Part shown: positions 1 to 13,920 of the stretch, one piece after another
How the letters are laid out: each line of letters begins with the position of its first letter
Numbering within the stretch: position 1 is the first letter of the stretch
Origin: Cellulosimicrobium protaetiae
GTDB taxonomy: Bacteria > Actinomycetota > Actinomycetes > Actinomycetales > Cellulomonadaceae
DNA: 64,000 nt
Reading direction: 5' to 3'
Assembly (NCBI RefSeq): GCF_009708005.2
Contig: NZ_CP052757.1
Span: 1,922,001-1,986,000 of the forward strand
Notes under the pieces: model-generated
The model's input: only the letters and a program-made list of their open reading frames with translations
The model's database searches: none
What the model was told of the DNA's origin: nothing
Translations under genes and position numbers: made by a program

Positions 1-852
1 CTGCGCGCCGCCGAGGAGGAGACGCGCGAGCGCCTGCGCCGCGTGCTCGTGCCGCGCGACCCCGACGACGGGCGCGACGTCATCCTCGAGATCAAGGCGG
101 GCGAGGGCGGCGAGGAGTCGGCGCTGTTCGCGGGCGACCTGCTGCGCATGTACCTGCGGTACGCGGAGCGCCGGGGCTGGAAGACCGAGGTCCTCGAGTC
201 GACCGACTCCGACCTCGGCGGCTACAAGGACGTCCAGGTCGCGGTCAAGGCGCGCAGCACACCGTCCGACCCGGCCGACGGCGTCTGGGCGAACCTCAAG
301 TACGAGGGCGGCGTGCACCGCGTCCAGCGCGTCCCCGTGACCGAGTCGCAGGGGCGGATCCACACGTCCGCGGCGGGTGTCCTCGTGTTCCCCGAGGTCG
401 AGGACGCGGGCGAGGTCGAGATCGACCCGAACGACCTGCGCATCGACGTCTACCGCTCGTCGGGACCGGGCGGGCAGTCCGTCAACACGACCGACTCGGC
501 CGTGCGCGTCACGCACCTGCCCACCGGCATCGTCGTGTCGATGCAGAACGAGAAGTCCCAGCTCCAGAACCGCGAGCAGGCGATGCGCGTCCTGCGCGCG
601 CGGCTGCTCGCCGCCCAGCAGGAGGCCGCGGCCGCGGAGGCGGCGGACCTGCGACGCTCCCAGGTCCGCACCGTCGACCGCTCCGAGCGCATCCGCACGT
701 ACAACTTCCCCGAGAACCGGATCGCGGACCACCGCACGGGCTACAAGGCGTACAACCTCGACCAGGTGCTCGACGGCGACCTCGACCCGGTCGTGCGCTC
801 GGCGGTCGAGGCCGACGAGGCGGCCCGGCTCGCCGCCGCGGGCGAGGCCTGA
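1..852 (+). CDS. prfA: Peptide chain release factor 1 (5' partial)
   Basis: Translation termination factor that reads UAA and UAG and triggers peptide release at the ribosome. The reading frame is open from base 1, so the N-terminus lies outside the window. The GGQ motif that enters the peptidyl-transferase centre is at codons 469-477, inside [21 protein letters not shown] tripeptide (codons 334-342), at the position of the RF1 P-A/V-T anticodon motif, favours RF1 over RF2. About 283 residues are present of the usual ~360. The stop is one base before the prmC start, the common prfA-prmC pairing in which PrmC methylates the GGQ glutamine. Identification is secure. Confidence 0.97.
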   Translation: MRAAEEETRERLRRVLVPRDPDDGRDVILEIKAGEGGEESALFAGDLLRMYLRYAERRGWKTEVLESTDSDLGGYKDVQVAVKARSTPSDPADGVWANLKYEGGVHRVQRVPVTESQGRIHTSAAGVLVFPEVEDAGEVEIDPNDLRIDVYRSSGPGGQSVNTTDSAVRVTHLPTGIVVSMQNEKSQLQNREQAMRVLRARLLAAQQEAAAAEAADLRRSQVRTVDRSERIRTYNFPENRIADHRTGYKAYNLDQVLDGDLDPVVRSAVEADEAARLAAAGEA

Positions 853-853
853 C

Positions 854-1846
854 GTGGGCGACGCGCTCACGGCCGACGGCCTGCGCCGCGCCGTCCGCGC
901 CGCGGAGAGCATCCTCACGGAAGCGGGCGTCGGGTCGGCCCGGCACGACGCCGAGGCCCTCGCCGCCTGGTGCCTGGGCCTCCCGCGCCTCGAGTGGTAC
1001 CGGCTCCCCGCGGGCGACGCGGCGCTCGCGCCCGCGCTGCCGGGCGGGACGACCGACGGCTTCCTCGGGGAGTACGCGGAGGTCGTCGAGCGGCGGCGCA
1101 CGCGCGAGCCGCTCCAGCGCATCGTCGGGCACACGGTGTTCCGGCACGTGACGGTCGAGGTCGTCGACGACGTGTTCGTGCCCCGGCCCGAGACGGAGAC
1201 GGTCGCGCAGGTCGCGATCGACGAGGCCGCTCGCCTGCGCGCGGACCCGGCGCGGGCCGACGACCCGCCCCTCGTCGTGGACCTGTGCTGCGGCTCGGGC
1301 GTCATCGGGATCAGCGTCGACGTCGAGGTCCCCGGCACGCGGGTCGTCGCGGTGGACCTCTCGCCCGAGGCGGTGCGCGCGACGAGCGCGAACGCCGCCC
1401 GCGTGGGGTCGCTCACGCAGCGCACGCTCGTCGGCGACGTGACCGACCCGGCACTGCTCGCCGAGCTCGACGGGACCGTCGACGTCGTCGTGTCCAACCC
1501 GCCCTACATCCCGCCGGACGCCGTCCCCGTCGACCCCGAGGTGCGCGACCACGACCCCGACCTCGCGCTCTACGGGCGCGGGACCGACGGCCTCGAGGTG
1601 CCGCGCGCCGTCGTGCTCGCCGCGGCGCGCCTGCTGCGGCCCGGTGGCCTCTTCGTCATGGAGCACGCGGAGGTGCAGGCCGCGCAGGTGCGCGAGGCCG
1701 CCCGGGCGGCGGGCGCGTTCACCGACGTGCGGACGCTGCCCGACCTCACGGGGCGCGACCGCATGGTCGTCGCCCGGCGTGCCGACGACGGCAGCGTCCC
1801 GGGTGCGCCGGTCCCGGCCCGCGACCGTGGAAGGATGGACCCGTGA
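854..1846 (+). CDS. prmC: Release factor glutamine methyltransferase PrmC (HemK)
   Basis: SAM-dependent N5-glutamine methyltransferase that modifies the GGQ glutamine of release factors. The 330-aa product has a SAM-binding loop near residues 141-151 (VVDLCCGSGVI) and the family's NPPY catalytic motif at residues 215-218. The GTG at 854 was chosen because it directly follows the prfA stop and gives a normal family length. A longer upstream extension in this frame only shadows prfA. The stop overlaps the next gene's start (GTGA at 1843-1846), so translation is probably coupled. Confidence 0.95.
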   Translation: MGDALTADGLRRAVRAAESILTEAGVGSARHDAEALAAWCLGLPRLEWYRLPAGDAALAPALPGGTTDGFLGEYAEVVERRRTREPLQRIVGHTVFRHVTVEVVDDVFVPRPETETVAQVAIDEAARLRADPARADDPPLVVDLCCGSGVIGISVDVEVPGTRVVAVDLSPEAVRATSANAARVGSLTQRTLVGDVTDPALLAELDGTVDVVVSNPPYIPPDAVPVDPEVRDHDPDLALYGRGTDGLEVPRAVVLAAARLLRPGGLFVMEHAEVQAAQVREAARAAGAFTDVRTLPDLTGRDRMVVARRADDGSVPGAPVPARDRGRMDP

Positions 1847-2625
1847 GCTCCGTCCACCCCGTGACCGACCCGAACACCTGGGGCGCCGGCATCGACGAGG
1901 CGGTCAACGCGATCTCCCGCGGTGGCCTCGTCGTGCTGCCCACCGACACCGTCTACGGCATCGGCGCCGACGCCTTCGACGCGGAGGCGGTCTCCGCGCT
2001 CCTCGCCGCCAAGGGCCGGGGCCGGCACATGCCGCCGCCCGTGCTCGTGCCGGACGCCCGCACGCTCGACGGCCTCGCCACCGACGTGCCCGACGCCGCG
2101 CGCCGTCTCGTCGAGGCGTTCTGGCCCGGCGGCTTCACGATCATCCTGCAGGCGCAGCCGTCCCTCGCGTGGGACCTGGGGGAGACGCACGGGACCGTGG
2201 CGCTGCGCATGCCCGACCACCCGGCGGCTCTCGCTCTCCTGCGCCGCACGGGCCCGCTCGCGGTGTCGTCGGCGAACGCGACCGGCCGCCCTGCGGCGCT
2301 CGACGTCGACGACGCGCGGGAGCAGCTCGGCGACGCCGTGACCGTCTACCTCGACGGCGGGACGGTGACCGGGGGAGTGGCGTCGACCATCGTGGACGCG
2401 ACGTCGGGCACGCTGCGCGTCGTGCGCCAGGGCGCGGTCACGCTCGACCGGCTCCGCGAGGTCGCGGACGTCGCCGGCCCGGACGACGCGCCTGCCGACG
2501 CGAGGGCCGATGCGCCCGCGGACGCGGTGGCCGACGCGCCCGGTGCGAGCGAGGACCCGGTCGCCGCGATCGCCGACGCACCGACCACGGACGACGCCGG
2601 GGAGCCGGAGGCGAACCGCGGGTGA
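1843..2625 (+). CDS. L-threonylcarbamoyladenylate synthase (TsaC/Sua5/YrdC family)
   Basis: Makes threonylcarbamoyl-AMP from threonine, bicarbonate and ATP for the t6A modification of ANN-decoding tRNAs. Family features are PTDTVYGIG near residue 34, the KGRGRHMPPPVLV segment that lines the nucleotide site, and the SSANATG and STIVDAT motifs. The first ~205 residues form the YrdC domain. The last ~45 residues are a low-complexity Ala/Asp-rich tail (repeats of ADAPAD type), probably disordered, and there is no full Sua5 C-terminal domain. The GTG start overlaps the prmC stop, and the 3' end overlaps the next gene by another GTGA. Confidence 0.93.
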   Translation: MSSVHPVTDPNTWGAGIDEAVNAISRGGLVVLPTDTVYGIGADAFDAEAVSALLAAKGRGRHMPPPVLVPDARTLDGLATDVPDAARRLVEAFWPGGFTIILQAQPSLAWDLGETHGTVALRMPDHPAALALLRRTGPLAVSSANATGRPAALDVDDAREQLGDAVTVYLDGGTVTGGVASTIVDATSGTLRVVRQGAVTLDRLREVADVAGPDDAPADARADAPADAVADAPGASEDPVAAIADAPTTDDAGEPEANRG

Positions 2626-3887
2626 GGGTCTACCTGCTCGTGATGCTCGTCGCCGCCGTGGTGACGTTCCTCGCGACGCCCTTCGCCCGCTGGGTCGCGC
2701 TGCGCACCGGCGCGATCACCGCGGTGCGCGACCGCGACGTCCACACGATCCCGACCCCCCGGCTCGGTGGGCTGGCGATGCTGCTCGGCCTCGTGGTCGC
2801 GGTGGTCTTCGCGTCCCAGATGCCGTTCCTGGAGGGTGTGTTCGTCGGCGAGGTCTCGGGGCAGCTCGTGGCGGACTCGCGTGCGTGGGGGATCGTCGGT
2901 GCGGCCGCGATCGTCTGCCTGCTCGGGGTCGCGGACGACATCTGGGACCTCGACTGGATGACGAAGCTCGCGGGCCAGGTGCTCGCGGCGGGGTTCATGG
3001 CGAGCCAGGGCGTCGTGCTGTTCACGCTGCCGCTCGGGTTCGGCGACCAGCAGCTCATCTGGTCCTCGCGGCTCCAGCTCGCCGCGACCATCCTCGTGGT
3101 CGTCGTCGCCATGAACGCCGTGAACTTCGTCGACGGGCTGGACGGCCTCGCGGCGGGGCTCGTCGCGATCGGCGGCTCGGCGTTCTTCGTCTACTCCTAC
3201 GTGCTCACGCAGAAGGCGAGCGCCGACGACTACTCGAGCCTCGCCACGCTCGTGATCGCCGCGCTCGTCGGCATCTGCGTGGGGTTCCTCCCGCACAACT
3301 TCCATCCCGCGCGCATCTTCATGGGGGACTCGGGCTCGATGGTCCTCGGCCTCGTGATGTCGGCCGCGGCGATCGTCGTGACGGGCCGGATCGACACGAC
3401 CGCGCTCTCGGGCGCGCAGCAGATCCCCGCGTTCATCCCGATCCTCCTCCCGCTCGCGGTGATCCTTCTGCCGCTGCTCGACATGGGCATGGCGGTCGTG
3501 CGCCGCGTCGCGCGCGGGAAGTCCCCGTTCCACCCGGACCGCATGCACCTGCACCACCGGATGCTCGCGATCGGGCACTCGCACCGGCGCGCCGTGCTCA
3601 TCCTCTACGTCTGGACCGCCGTGTTCGCGTTCGCCGCCGTCGCGCTCGTGCAGTGGCACTGGCACGGTGTCGCCGCGGGCCTCGCGGTCGCCGTCGTGGT
3701 CGCGGCGCTGCTCACGCTCGGCCCGCTGCGGACGCGCGGCCGGTTCCTCGACGACGACGCGGCGACCGCGACGTCGCCCGTGCCCGTCACGACCGTCACG
3801 ACCGTCACCTCCGACGACCGCCCGGGAGAGGCCGTCCCGCCGGCTCCGCCCGCCGTCACGACCCCGCCGAAGGAAGCCCTGAGATGA
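2622..3887 (+). CDS. Undecaprenyl-phosphate glycosyl-1-phosphate transferase (WecA/TagO/Rfe-like, MraY superfamily)
   Basis: Integral membrane enzyme expected to move a sugar-1-phosphate (often GlcNAc-1-P) from a UDP-sugar to undecaprenyl phosphate, the first lipid-linked step of a cell-envelope glycan. The 421-aa product has about ten hydrophobic segments. Superfamily motifs are present: the HTIPTPRLGG loop, NFVDGLDGLAAG with catalytic aspartates, FMGDSGS, and the late HPDRMHLHHRML histidine motif typical of WecA/TagO rather than MraY. A soluble Thr/Pro-rich tail follows. It sits just before the ATP synthase genes, an arrangement common in actinobacteria. The sugar substrate cannot be read from the sequence. 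Confidence 0.92.
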   Translation: MRVYLLVMLVAAVVTFLATPFARWVALRTGAITAVRDRDVHTIPTPRLGGLAMLLGLVVAVVFASQMPFLEGVFVGEVSGQLVADSRAWGIVGAAAIVCLLGVADDIWDLDWMTKLAGQVLAAGFMASQGVVLFTLPLGFGDQQLIWSSRLQLAATILVVVVAMNAVNFVDGLDGLAAGLVAIGGSAFFVYSYVLTQKASADDYSSLATLVIAALVGICVGFLPHNFHPARIFMGDSGSMVLGLVMSAAAIVVTGRIDTTALSGAQQIPAFIPILLPLAVILLPLLDMGMAVVRRVARGKSPFHPDRMHLHHRMLAIGHSHRRAVLILYVWTAVFAFAAVALVQWHWHGVAAGLAVAVVVAALLTLGPLRTRGRFLDDDAATATSPVPVTTVTTVTSDDRPGEAVPPAPPAVTTPPKEALR

Positions 3888-4411
3888 CCACGAGCCAGCC
3901 GGAGCCCGCCCAGCCCGAGCCCGCCCAGCCCGAGCCCGTTCAGCCCGAGCCCGTACGGCCGGACGGCGGGCGGGCCGCCGAGCAGACGGTCGGCCCGCAC
4001 GGGCAGGCCGTGCGCGCGGTGTTCCGGACGGCGCTGCGCGACGTGCTCGTGCTGCTCGGCGCGCTCACCGTCCTCGGGGTCGCGATCGGTGCGCTCGTCG
4101 CCGGGCTGCCCGGCGTCTGGGGCGCGCTCCTGGGCGTCGGCGTCGCGCTGCTCTTCTCGGCGACGACGGTCTGGGCGATGCTGCGCACCGTGGACGCGAG
4201 CCCGTCGACGACCGCCGCGGTCGTCATGGGGAGCTGGCTCGTCAAGATGGTCGTGCTCATCGTGATCCTCGTGGTCCTGCGCGGCATGGACTTCTACGAC
4301 CGCTGGGTCTTCGCCGCCGTCCTGCTCGTCGGCGTCATCGGCTCCGCGGTGCTCGACTACCGGGCCGTGAGCAGGGGCCGCATCCCGTACGTCGAGCCCG
4401 GCGCGCGCTGA
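3884..4411 (+). CDS. AtpI-like membrane protein preceding the ATP synthase operon
   Basis: A 175-aa protein with a Pro/Glu/Gln-rich N-terminal tail (residues ~5-30) and about four transmembrane helices between residues ~47 and 162. Position (directly before atpB) and topology match the poorly conserved actinobacterial ATP synthase subunit I, thought to help c-ring assembly or Mg2+ supply. The start ATG overlaps the preceding stop (ATGA). The tail is encoded by a short tandem repeat. The family call rests mostly on position and membrane profile, so the function is an inference. Confidence 0.78.
   Translation: MTTSQPEPAQPEPAQPEPVQPEPVRPDGGRAAEQTVGPHGQAVRAVFRTALRDVLVLLGALTVLGVAIGALVAGLPGVWGALLGVGVALLFSATTVWAMLRTVDASPSTTAAVVMGSWLVKMVVLIVILVVLRGMDFYDRWVFAAVLLVGVIGSAVLDYRAVSRGRIPYVEPGAR
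3896..3955 (+). repeat. In-frame 15-bp tandem repeat (4 units) in the atpI-like gene
   Basis: Four consecutive 15-bp units encode QPEPA, QPEPA, QPEPV and QPEPV. The units differ only at a few bases. The length is a multiple of three, so unit gain or loss would leave the frame open. Confidence 0.85.
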
Positions 4412-4608
4412 CTATCACGGGGGCGGTGACCGGGGCGAGGGACCAGCGGCCCGGAAGGCATGAGCAAAATGTCACAAGCACCGCCAGATCGGCGAGAGCA
4501 CGCCGATCCATACGTTAGGCTACTGGCGAATCCATGACGGCCAGGTCCGACGGCGTGCCCACCAACGAGTGACGGCTGCCCGGACCGCACGACCATTGGG
4601 AGTCCACC
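4412..4608 (+). promoter_or_regulatory. Intergenic region before atpB, candidate ATP synthase promoter
   Basis: A 197-base gap inside an otherwise tightly packed gene string. It contains TAnnnT-type -10 candidates (TACGTT at 4511 and TAGGCT at 4516) but no convincing -35 box, so the promoter is a weak proposal. A ribosome-binding sequence (GGGAG, 4598-4602) lies at the 3' end. Confidence 0.35.
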
Positions 4609-5424
4609 CTGTCCACGCTTGCGACCCCCGTGCTCCTCGCTGCTTCCGAGAGCGAAGGTGGCTTCCACGCGCCGTCGATCGCCGACTTCTTCCCGCCGGC
4701 CATCCTCTTCGAGGGCACCATCTTCCAGATCGACCGCATCTGGATCATCCGCGTCGTCGCCACGATCGTCCTCCTGGCGATCTTCGTCTTCGCGGCCCGC
4801 CGCGCGCGGCTCGTCCCCGGGCGGCTCCAGAACGCGATCGAGATGCTCATCGACTTCGTGCGTGTGCAGATCGTCGAGGAGATCATGGGGAAGGAGACCG
4901 CGCGGCGGTTCGTCCCGATGATCGCGACGATCTTCTTCGCCGTGCTGGCGTTCAACATCACGAGCGTCATCCCGTTCCTCAACCTGGCCGGGACCTCGCG
5001 CATCGGCCTCCCGATCGTGCTCGCGCTCTGGGTCTTCGTGACCTACTGGGCGGTCGGCATCCGGAAGCACGGCCTCGGCGGCTACCTGAAGAACAACCTC
5101 TTCCCGCCCGGGATCCCGTGGCCGATCTACCTCATCGTGACGCCGATCGAGCTTCTGCAGATCCTCATCATCCGGCCGGCCTCGCTCGCCATCCGACTCG
5201 CGGCGAACATGATCGCGGGCCACATCATGCTCGTGCTCTGCTTCGCGGCGACGCAGTACTTCGTGTTCGAGGCCGTGCCCGCGATGAAGGCCTTCGGCGC
5301 GCTCACCCTCGTCGGCGGTTTCGCGATCACGCTCTTCGAGATCCTGGTCGCCTTCCTGCAGGCCTACATCTTCGCCCTCCTCGCGGCGGTCTACATCAAC
5401 ATGTCGCTCGAGGAGGAGCACTGA
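4609..5424 (+). CDS. atpB: ATP synthase subunit a (Fo)
   Basis: Membrane subunit that forms the proton half-channels against the c-ring. The conserved a-subunit arginine helix is in the RPASLAIRLAANMIAGH segment, and the ending FALLAAVYINMSLEEEH is typical. Start choice is unusual. The only good Shine-Dalgarno sequence (GGGAG at 4598-4602) is 6 bases before an in-frame CTG at 4609, which gives LSTLATPVLL and 271 aa. The alternative GTG at 4630 (264 aa) is 27 bases from that site. I prefer the CTG start, but either leaves the channel domain unchanged. Confidence 0.95.
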   Translation: MSTLATPVLLAASESEGGFHAPSIADFFPPAILFEGTIFQIDRIWIIRVVATIVLLAIFVFAARRARLVPGRLQNAIEMLIDFVRVQIVEEIMGKETARRFVPMIATIFFAVLAFNITSVIPFLNLAGTSRIGLPIVLALWVFVTYWAVGIRKHGLGGYLKNNLFPPGIPWPIYLIVTPIELLQILIIRPASLAIRLAANMIAGHIMLVLCFAATQYFVFEAVPAMKAFGALTLVGGFAITLFEILVAFLQAYIFALLAAVYINMSLEEEH

Positions 5425-6367
<943 letters not shown>

Positions 6368-6368
<1 letters not shown>

Positions 6369-7183
6369 TGCGCGGAACGAGCGGCGAGTCCCTCACGCAG
6401 GCGCGGGACCGGTTCGAGCCGGTCCTGCGCGCGGCCGGCGAGGGCGCGCTGGCGCTGGGCGAGCAGCTCTTCGCGGTCACCGCGGCGTTCGACGAGTCGG
6501 CGCCGCTGCGGCGCTCGCTCGCGGACCCGTCGCGGTCCGGGGCGGACAAGGCGGCCCTCGTGTCCGCGGTCCTCGCGTCGGGCTTCGACGAGCGCGTCGT
6601 GGACCTCGTGTCCGGCCTGGTCCGGTCACGCTGGTCCCGCGATGGCGACCTCGCGGACGCGACCGAGCGCCTGGGACTGGACGCGGTCCTCGCGTCGGCC
6701 GAGGCCCGCGGTGCGCTGGAGAAGGTCGAGGACGAGCTGTTCCGGACCTCGCGCGCGCTCGTCGGGCAGCGCGAGGCGCGGCAGGTCCTCTCCGACGACA
6801 CGACCGACCCCGGGCGTCGTGCCGCGTTCGTGCACGCGCTGCTCGACGGCAAGGTCGACCGCGTCACCGAGGTGCTCGCGGTCCACGCGACGCGTGCGCT
6901 GCGCGGTCGCCGTTTCGTCCCGACGCTGGGGTGGATCGGGGAGGTCGCGGCTGAGCGCCGTCAGCGACTCGTCGCCTCGGTCACGTCGGCCTCGGTGCTG
7001 ACGCAGGCACAGCTCGACCGGCTCGCGGGACTGCTCGAGCGTGCCTACGGGCGCGCCGTGCAGCTCAACGTGACGGTGGACCACGCCGTGCTCGGCGGGC
7101 TCCGCGTGCAGGTGGGTGCCGACGTCGTCGACTCCACCGTGCTGTCCCGGCTCGCGGACGCGCGCCGACGCCTCGTGAGCTGA
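6368..7183 (+). CDS. atpH: ATP synthase subunit delta
   Basis: Joins F1 to the b-subunit stalk. The 271-aa product is longer than the ~180-aa E. coli protein, as is usual in actinobacteria, where an extra N-terminal segment precedes the canonical delta domain. The C-terminal [31 protein letters not shown] is the conserved delta signature. The ATG overlaps the atpF stop (TGATG). A 109-base gap to atpA follows. Confidence 0.95.
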
Positions 7184-7292
7184 CGAGCCGACCCTTCCGA
7201 CCGACGACCGTCCTGCCGGCCACCGGCCGCACAACCGACAAACGTTCGACCGCACCCGAACCACGAGGTGCGGCCACGACAGGAGAAGAGCA

Positions 7293-8924
<1,632 letters not shown>

Positions 8925-8926
8925 CG

Positions 8927-11399
<2,473 letters not shown>

Positions 11400-11410
11400 T
11401 CCGACGCACG

Positions 11411-11442
11411 CGCGGGGCCGGGCCGAGCGGCCCGGCCCCGCG
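11411..11442 (+). terminator. Perfect 14-bp GC hairpin in the atpD-atpC gap
   Basis: Arms 11411-11424 and 11429-11442 (CGCGGGGCCGGGCC and its complement) are separated by a 4-base loop. No T-run follows. It could be a partial terminator or an RNA-processing hairpin that lowers atpC expression relative to atpD. Confidence 0.65.
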
Positions 11443-11532
11443 GGCGTCGCACCCGGACCCGGTCCGCGTCATGCGGGCCGGGCGTCGTCCCGGACACCAC
11501 GCCGGGCATGAACCGCCCATGAAGGAGTTCCC

Positions 11533-11799
11533 GTGGCACAGCTGAACGTCGACCTCGTGGCGGCGGACCGCAAGATCTGGTCGGGCCGCGCGCAGCGGGT
11601 CACGGCCCCTGCGGCGGACGGCGAGATCGGCATCCTCGCGGACCACTCGCCGCTGCTCTCCGTGCTGCGCGAGGGCTCGGTGCGCATCGTCGCCGAGGGC
11701 GAGACCCTCGACGTGCACGTCAGCGGAGGGTTCCTCTCCGTCGACTCCAACCAGGTCACGATCGTCGCGGACTCGGTCGAGTCCGTACCGGCCCGCTGA
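11533..11799 (+). CDS. atpC: ATP synthase subunit epsilon (F1)
   Basis: Regulatory F1 subunit at the foot of the central stalk. The 88-aa form has the N-terminal beta-sandwich (LNVDLVAADRKIWSG, then ADGEIGILADHSPLLSVL) but lacks the C-terminal helical hairpin of longer epsilon subunits, as in many actinobacteria. The GTG start is preceded by AAGGAG five bases upstream. It is separated from atpD by 133 bases that contain a strong hairpin. Confidence 0.96.
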   Translation: MAQLNVDLVAADRKIWSGRAQRVTAPAADGEIGILADHSPLLSVLREGSVRIVAEGETLDVHVSGGFLSVDSNQVTIVADSVESVPAR

Positions 11800-11812
11800 C
11801 CCTCGCACGACC

Positions 11813-12229
11813 ATGACGCCCCTGGCCTGGATCGCGATCGGACTGCTCCTCCTCGTCCTGCTCGCGATCGGGCTGGGGGCGTGGCGTCTCCGGGCGCTCT
11901 CGCACCGCGTCGGCTCGTTCGAGTGCGGCGCGCGACGCGCGGGCACCGCCGGCGCACCCTGGGTCGCGGGCATCGCGCACTACGGCGTCGGTCGCATCGA
12001 CTGGTGGCGGCTCTGGTCGGTGTCGCTGCGACCTGCCCGGACCTGGTCGCGGTACGACCTCGTCATCGCGGGGCGGGAGCCCTTGCCCGGTGACGCGACC
12101 GACACCTACCTCGTCCGCTGCCGCTACCACGGCCAGGACTTCGAGCTCACGATGTCGCGCGCCGCGTACGAGGGGCTCGCCTCCTGGTTGGAGGCGGCAC
12201 CTCCCGGACGGCGCGACGTCGTCGTCTGA
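11813..12229 (+). CDS. DUF2550 membrane-anchored protein
   Basis: A 138-aa protein with one N-terminal membrane helix (residues ~4-24), then a soluble domain with the FECGARR, WWRLWSVSLRP and YLVRCRYHG segments typical of DUF2550. The family is largely restricted to actinobacteria and commonly lies directly after atpC, as here (13 bases downstream). Its biochemical role is unknown. The ATG start has no strong ribosome-binding site and may depend on coupling to atpC. Confidence 0.85.
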   Translation: MTPLAWIAIGLLLLVLLAIGLGAWRLRALSHRVGSFECGARRAGTAGAPWVAGIAHYGVGRIDWWRLWSVSLRPARTWSRYDLVIAGREPLPGDATDTYLVRCRYHGQDFELTMSRAAYEGLASWLEAAPPGRRDVVV

Positions 12230-12292
12230 GGCGTCGCCCGTGGGGCGATGCCCTGACCGGACCGCCCACACCACCCGGAGGACCCCCGCCCC

Positions 12293-12988
12293 ATGCGTCT
12301 CGTCGTCGCCCGCTGCTCCGCCCGCTACACCGGCCGCCTCGCGGCTCACCTGCCGCTCGCGACGCGCGTGCTCATCGTCAAGGCCGACGGGAGCGTGCTC
12401 CTGCACTCCGACGGCGGGTCGTACAAGCCGCTCAACTGGATGAGCCCGCCGTGCTCGCTCGCCGTGCGCGAGCCGTCCGACGAGGCGCGCGAGCGTGGCG
12501 TGACCGAGGTGTGGGCCGTGCAGCACGCGAAGAGCGACGACCGCCTCGAGATCGAGCTGCACGAGGTCCAGCACGACAGCTCGCACGAGCTGGGCGTCGA
12601 CCCGGGCCTCGTCAAGGACGGTGTGGAGGCCCACCTGCAGGAGATGCTCGCCGCGCAGATCGAGCTGCTCGGGTCCGGGCACACGCTCGTGCGCCGTGAG
12701 TACCCGACCGCGATCGGCCCGGTGGACATCCTCGCCAAGGACGCGTCCGGAGCGACGGTCGCGGTCGAGATCAAGCGCCGGGGCGACATCGACGGGGTCG
12801 AGCAGCTCACCCGCTACCTGGACCTGCTCAACCGCGACCCGCTCCTCGCTCCCGTCCGCGGCGTGTTCGCCGCGCAGGAGATCAAGCCGCAGGCGCGCGT
12901 GCTCGCGACGGACCGGGGCATCGGCTGCCTGGTGCTCGACTACGACGCGATGCGCGGCGTCGACGACGTGGACTCCCGCCTCTTCTAA
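12293..12988 (+). CDS. nucS: Endonuclease NucS
   Basis: Mismatch-specific endonuclease that replaces MutS/MutL in most actinobacteria. It cuts both strands at G-T, G-G and T-T mismatches. The 231-aa product has an N-terminal DNA-binding/dimerisation domain and a C-terminal PD-(D/E)XK nuclease with D145, E159 and K161 (VDILAKD...VEIKRRG). It ends in DSRLF, resembling the beta-clamp-binding tail of NucS. The start ATG is 63 bases after the DUF2550 stop. Confidence 0.95.
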   Translation: MRLVVARCSARYTGRLAAHLPLATRVLIVKADGSVLLHSDGGSYKPLNWMSPPCSLAVREPSDEARERGVTEVWAVQHAKSDDRLEIELHEVQHDSSHELGVDPGLVKDGVEAHLQEMLAAQIELLGSGHTLVRREYPTAIGPVDILAKDASGATVAVEIKRRGDIDGVEQLTRYLDLLNRDPLLAPVRGVFAAQEIKPQARVLATDRGIGCLVLDYDAMRGVDDVDSRLF

Positions 12989-13156
12989 TCCCGGCCCCCA
13001 CCCCGCCGACCAGGCGGTCATGGCCCGTCCCGACCCCTGGACGCGCCACGACCGCCTGCTCGTCTCGCCAGGACAGCCTGCTCGGCAGCGACCGCCGTCT
13101 CTTGGTGTTCCGCATGGAGCGCCTCTGTCCCCTGTGCTGGCGACGCGCCGTGGTAA

Positions 13157-13176
13157 TTTTTGAACATGTTCAAAAA
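13157..13176. promoter_or_regulatory. 20-bp perfect palindrome, probable TetR operator
   Basis: TTTTTGAACATGTTCAAAAA is a perfect inverted repeat ending 12 bases before the tetR ATG. The AT-rich, exactly symmetric sequence stands out in this GC-rich DNA. This is the usual place for autoregulation of a TetR-yndJ-DUF1990 operon. Confidence 0.8.
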
Positions 13177-13188
13177 CGGCGGCGACGC

Positions 13189-13920
13189 ATGAGCGCGACA
13201 CCGAAGTCCGAGCGGACGCGCGCGCACCTGCGCGACGTGGCGATTCGGATGCTGCGCGACGTCGGGTACGAGCGCACGACGATGCGTGCCGTCGCGGCCG
13301 AGGCCGGCGTGAGCACGGGGAACGCGTACTACCACTTCCCGTCCAAGGACGCGCTCGTCCAGGAGCTCTACCTCGAGGTGCAGCACGAGCACGCCGAGCG
13401 CGCCGCGTCCGTGCTCGCCGCCGAGGGGCCGCTCACCGACCGGCTGCGCGGGGTGTGGGGCGCATCGGTCGACGCGTTCGCGCCGTTCCACGCGTTCGGC
13501 GGCGAGTTCGTGTCGGTCGCGATCCGCCCGGGCTCGGACGCGAGCCCGTTCTCCGCCGCCTCGGCGGCGTCGCGCGACCTCTCGCGCGACCTCTTCGAGC
13601 GGGTCGTCGCCGGGTCGTCGTCGCGGGTCCCCGCCCGGCTGCGTGCCCAGCTCCCGGAGCTGCTGTGGCTCGCCCAGCTCGGCATCACCCTGTTCTGGGT
13701 CCATGACACGTCGCCCGGGTTCGCCCGCACGCGCAGGCTCGTCGACGGGGGCGCAGCGCTCGTCGGCAGCCTCGTCCGGCTGTCCCGGCTCCCCGTCGCG
13801 CGCGGGGTGGTCGACGACGTGCTACGCCTCGTGCGCGCGGTCCACCCGGGTGCGCCCGGGGCGCCGGAGCCGGCCGTCGCGCCCCGCGAGCGCGCCGACG
13901 GGCCGGAGGATCGCGCGTGA
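13189..13920 (+). CDS. TetR/AcrR-family transcriptional regulator
   Basis: A 243-aa regulator. The N-terminal TetR helix-turn-helix spans roughly residues 9-55 (MRAVAAEAGVSTGNAYYHFPSKDALV), and a helical ligand-binding domain follows. The ATG at 13189 was chosen because it gives the normal family N-terminus and places the palindrome upstream of the gene. A longer frame from 13102 would cover that operator. The stop overlaps the start of the yndJ-like gene (GTGA), so it probably controls its own operon. The ligand is unknown. Confidence 0.92.
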   Translation: MSATPKSERTRAHLRDVAIRMLRDVGYERTTMRAVAAEAGVSTGNAYYHFPSKDALVQELYLEVQHEHAERAASVLAAEGPLTDRLRGVWGASVDAFAPFHAFGGEFVSVAIRPGSDASPFSAASAASRDLSRDLFERVVAGSSSRVPARLRAQLPELLWLAQLGITLFWVHDTSPGFARTRRLVDGGAALVGSLVRLSRLPVARGVVDDVLRLVRAVHPGAPGAPEPAVAPRERADGPEDRA

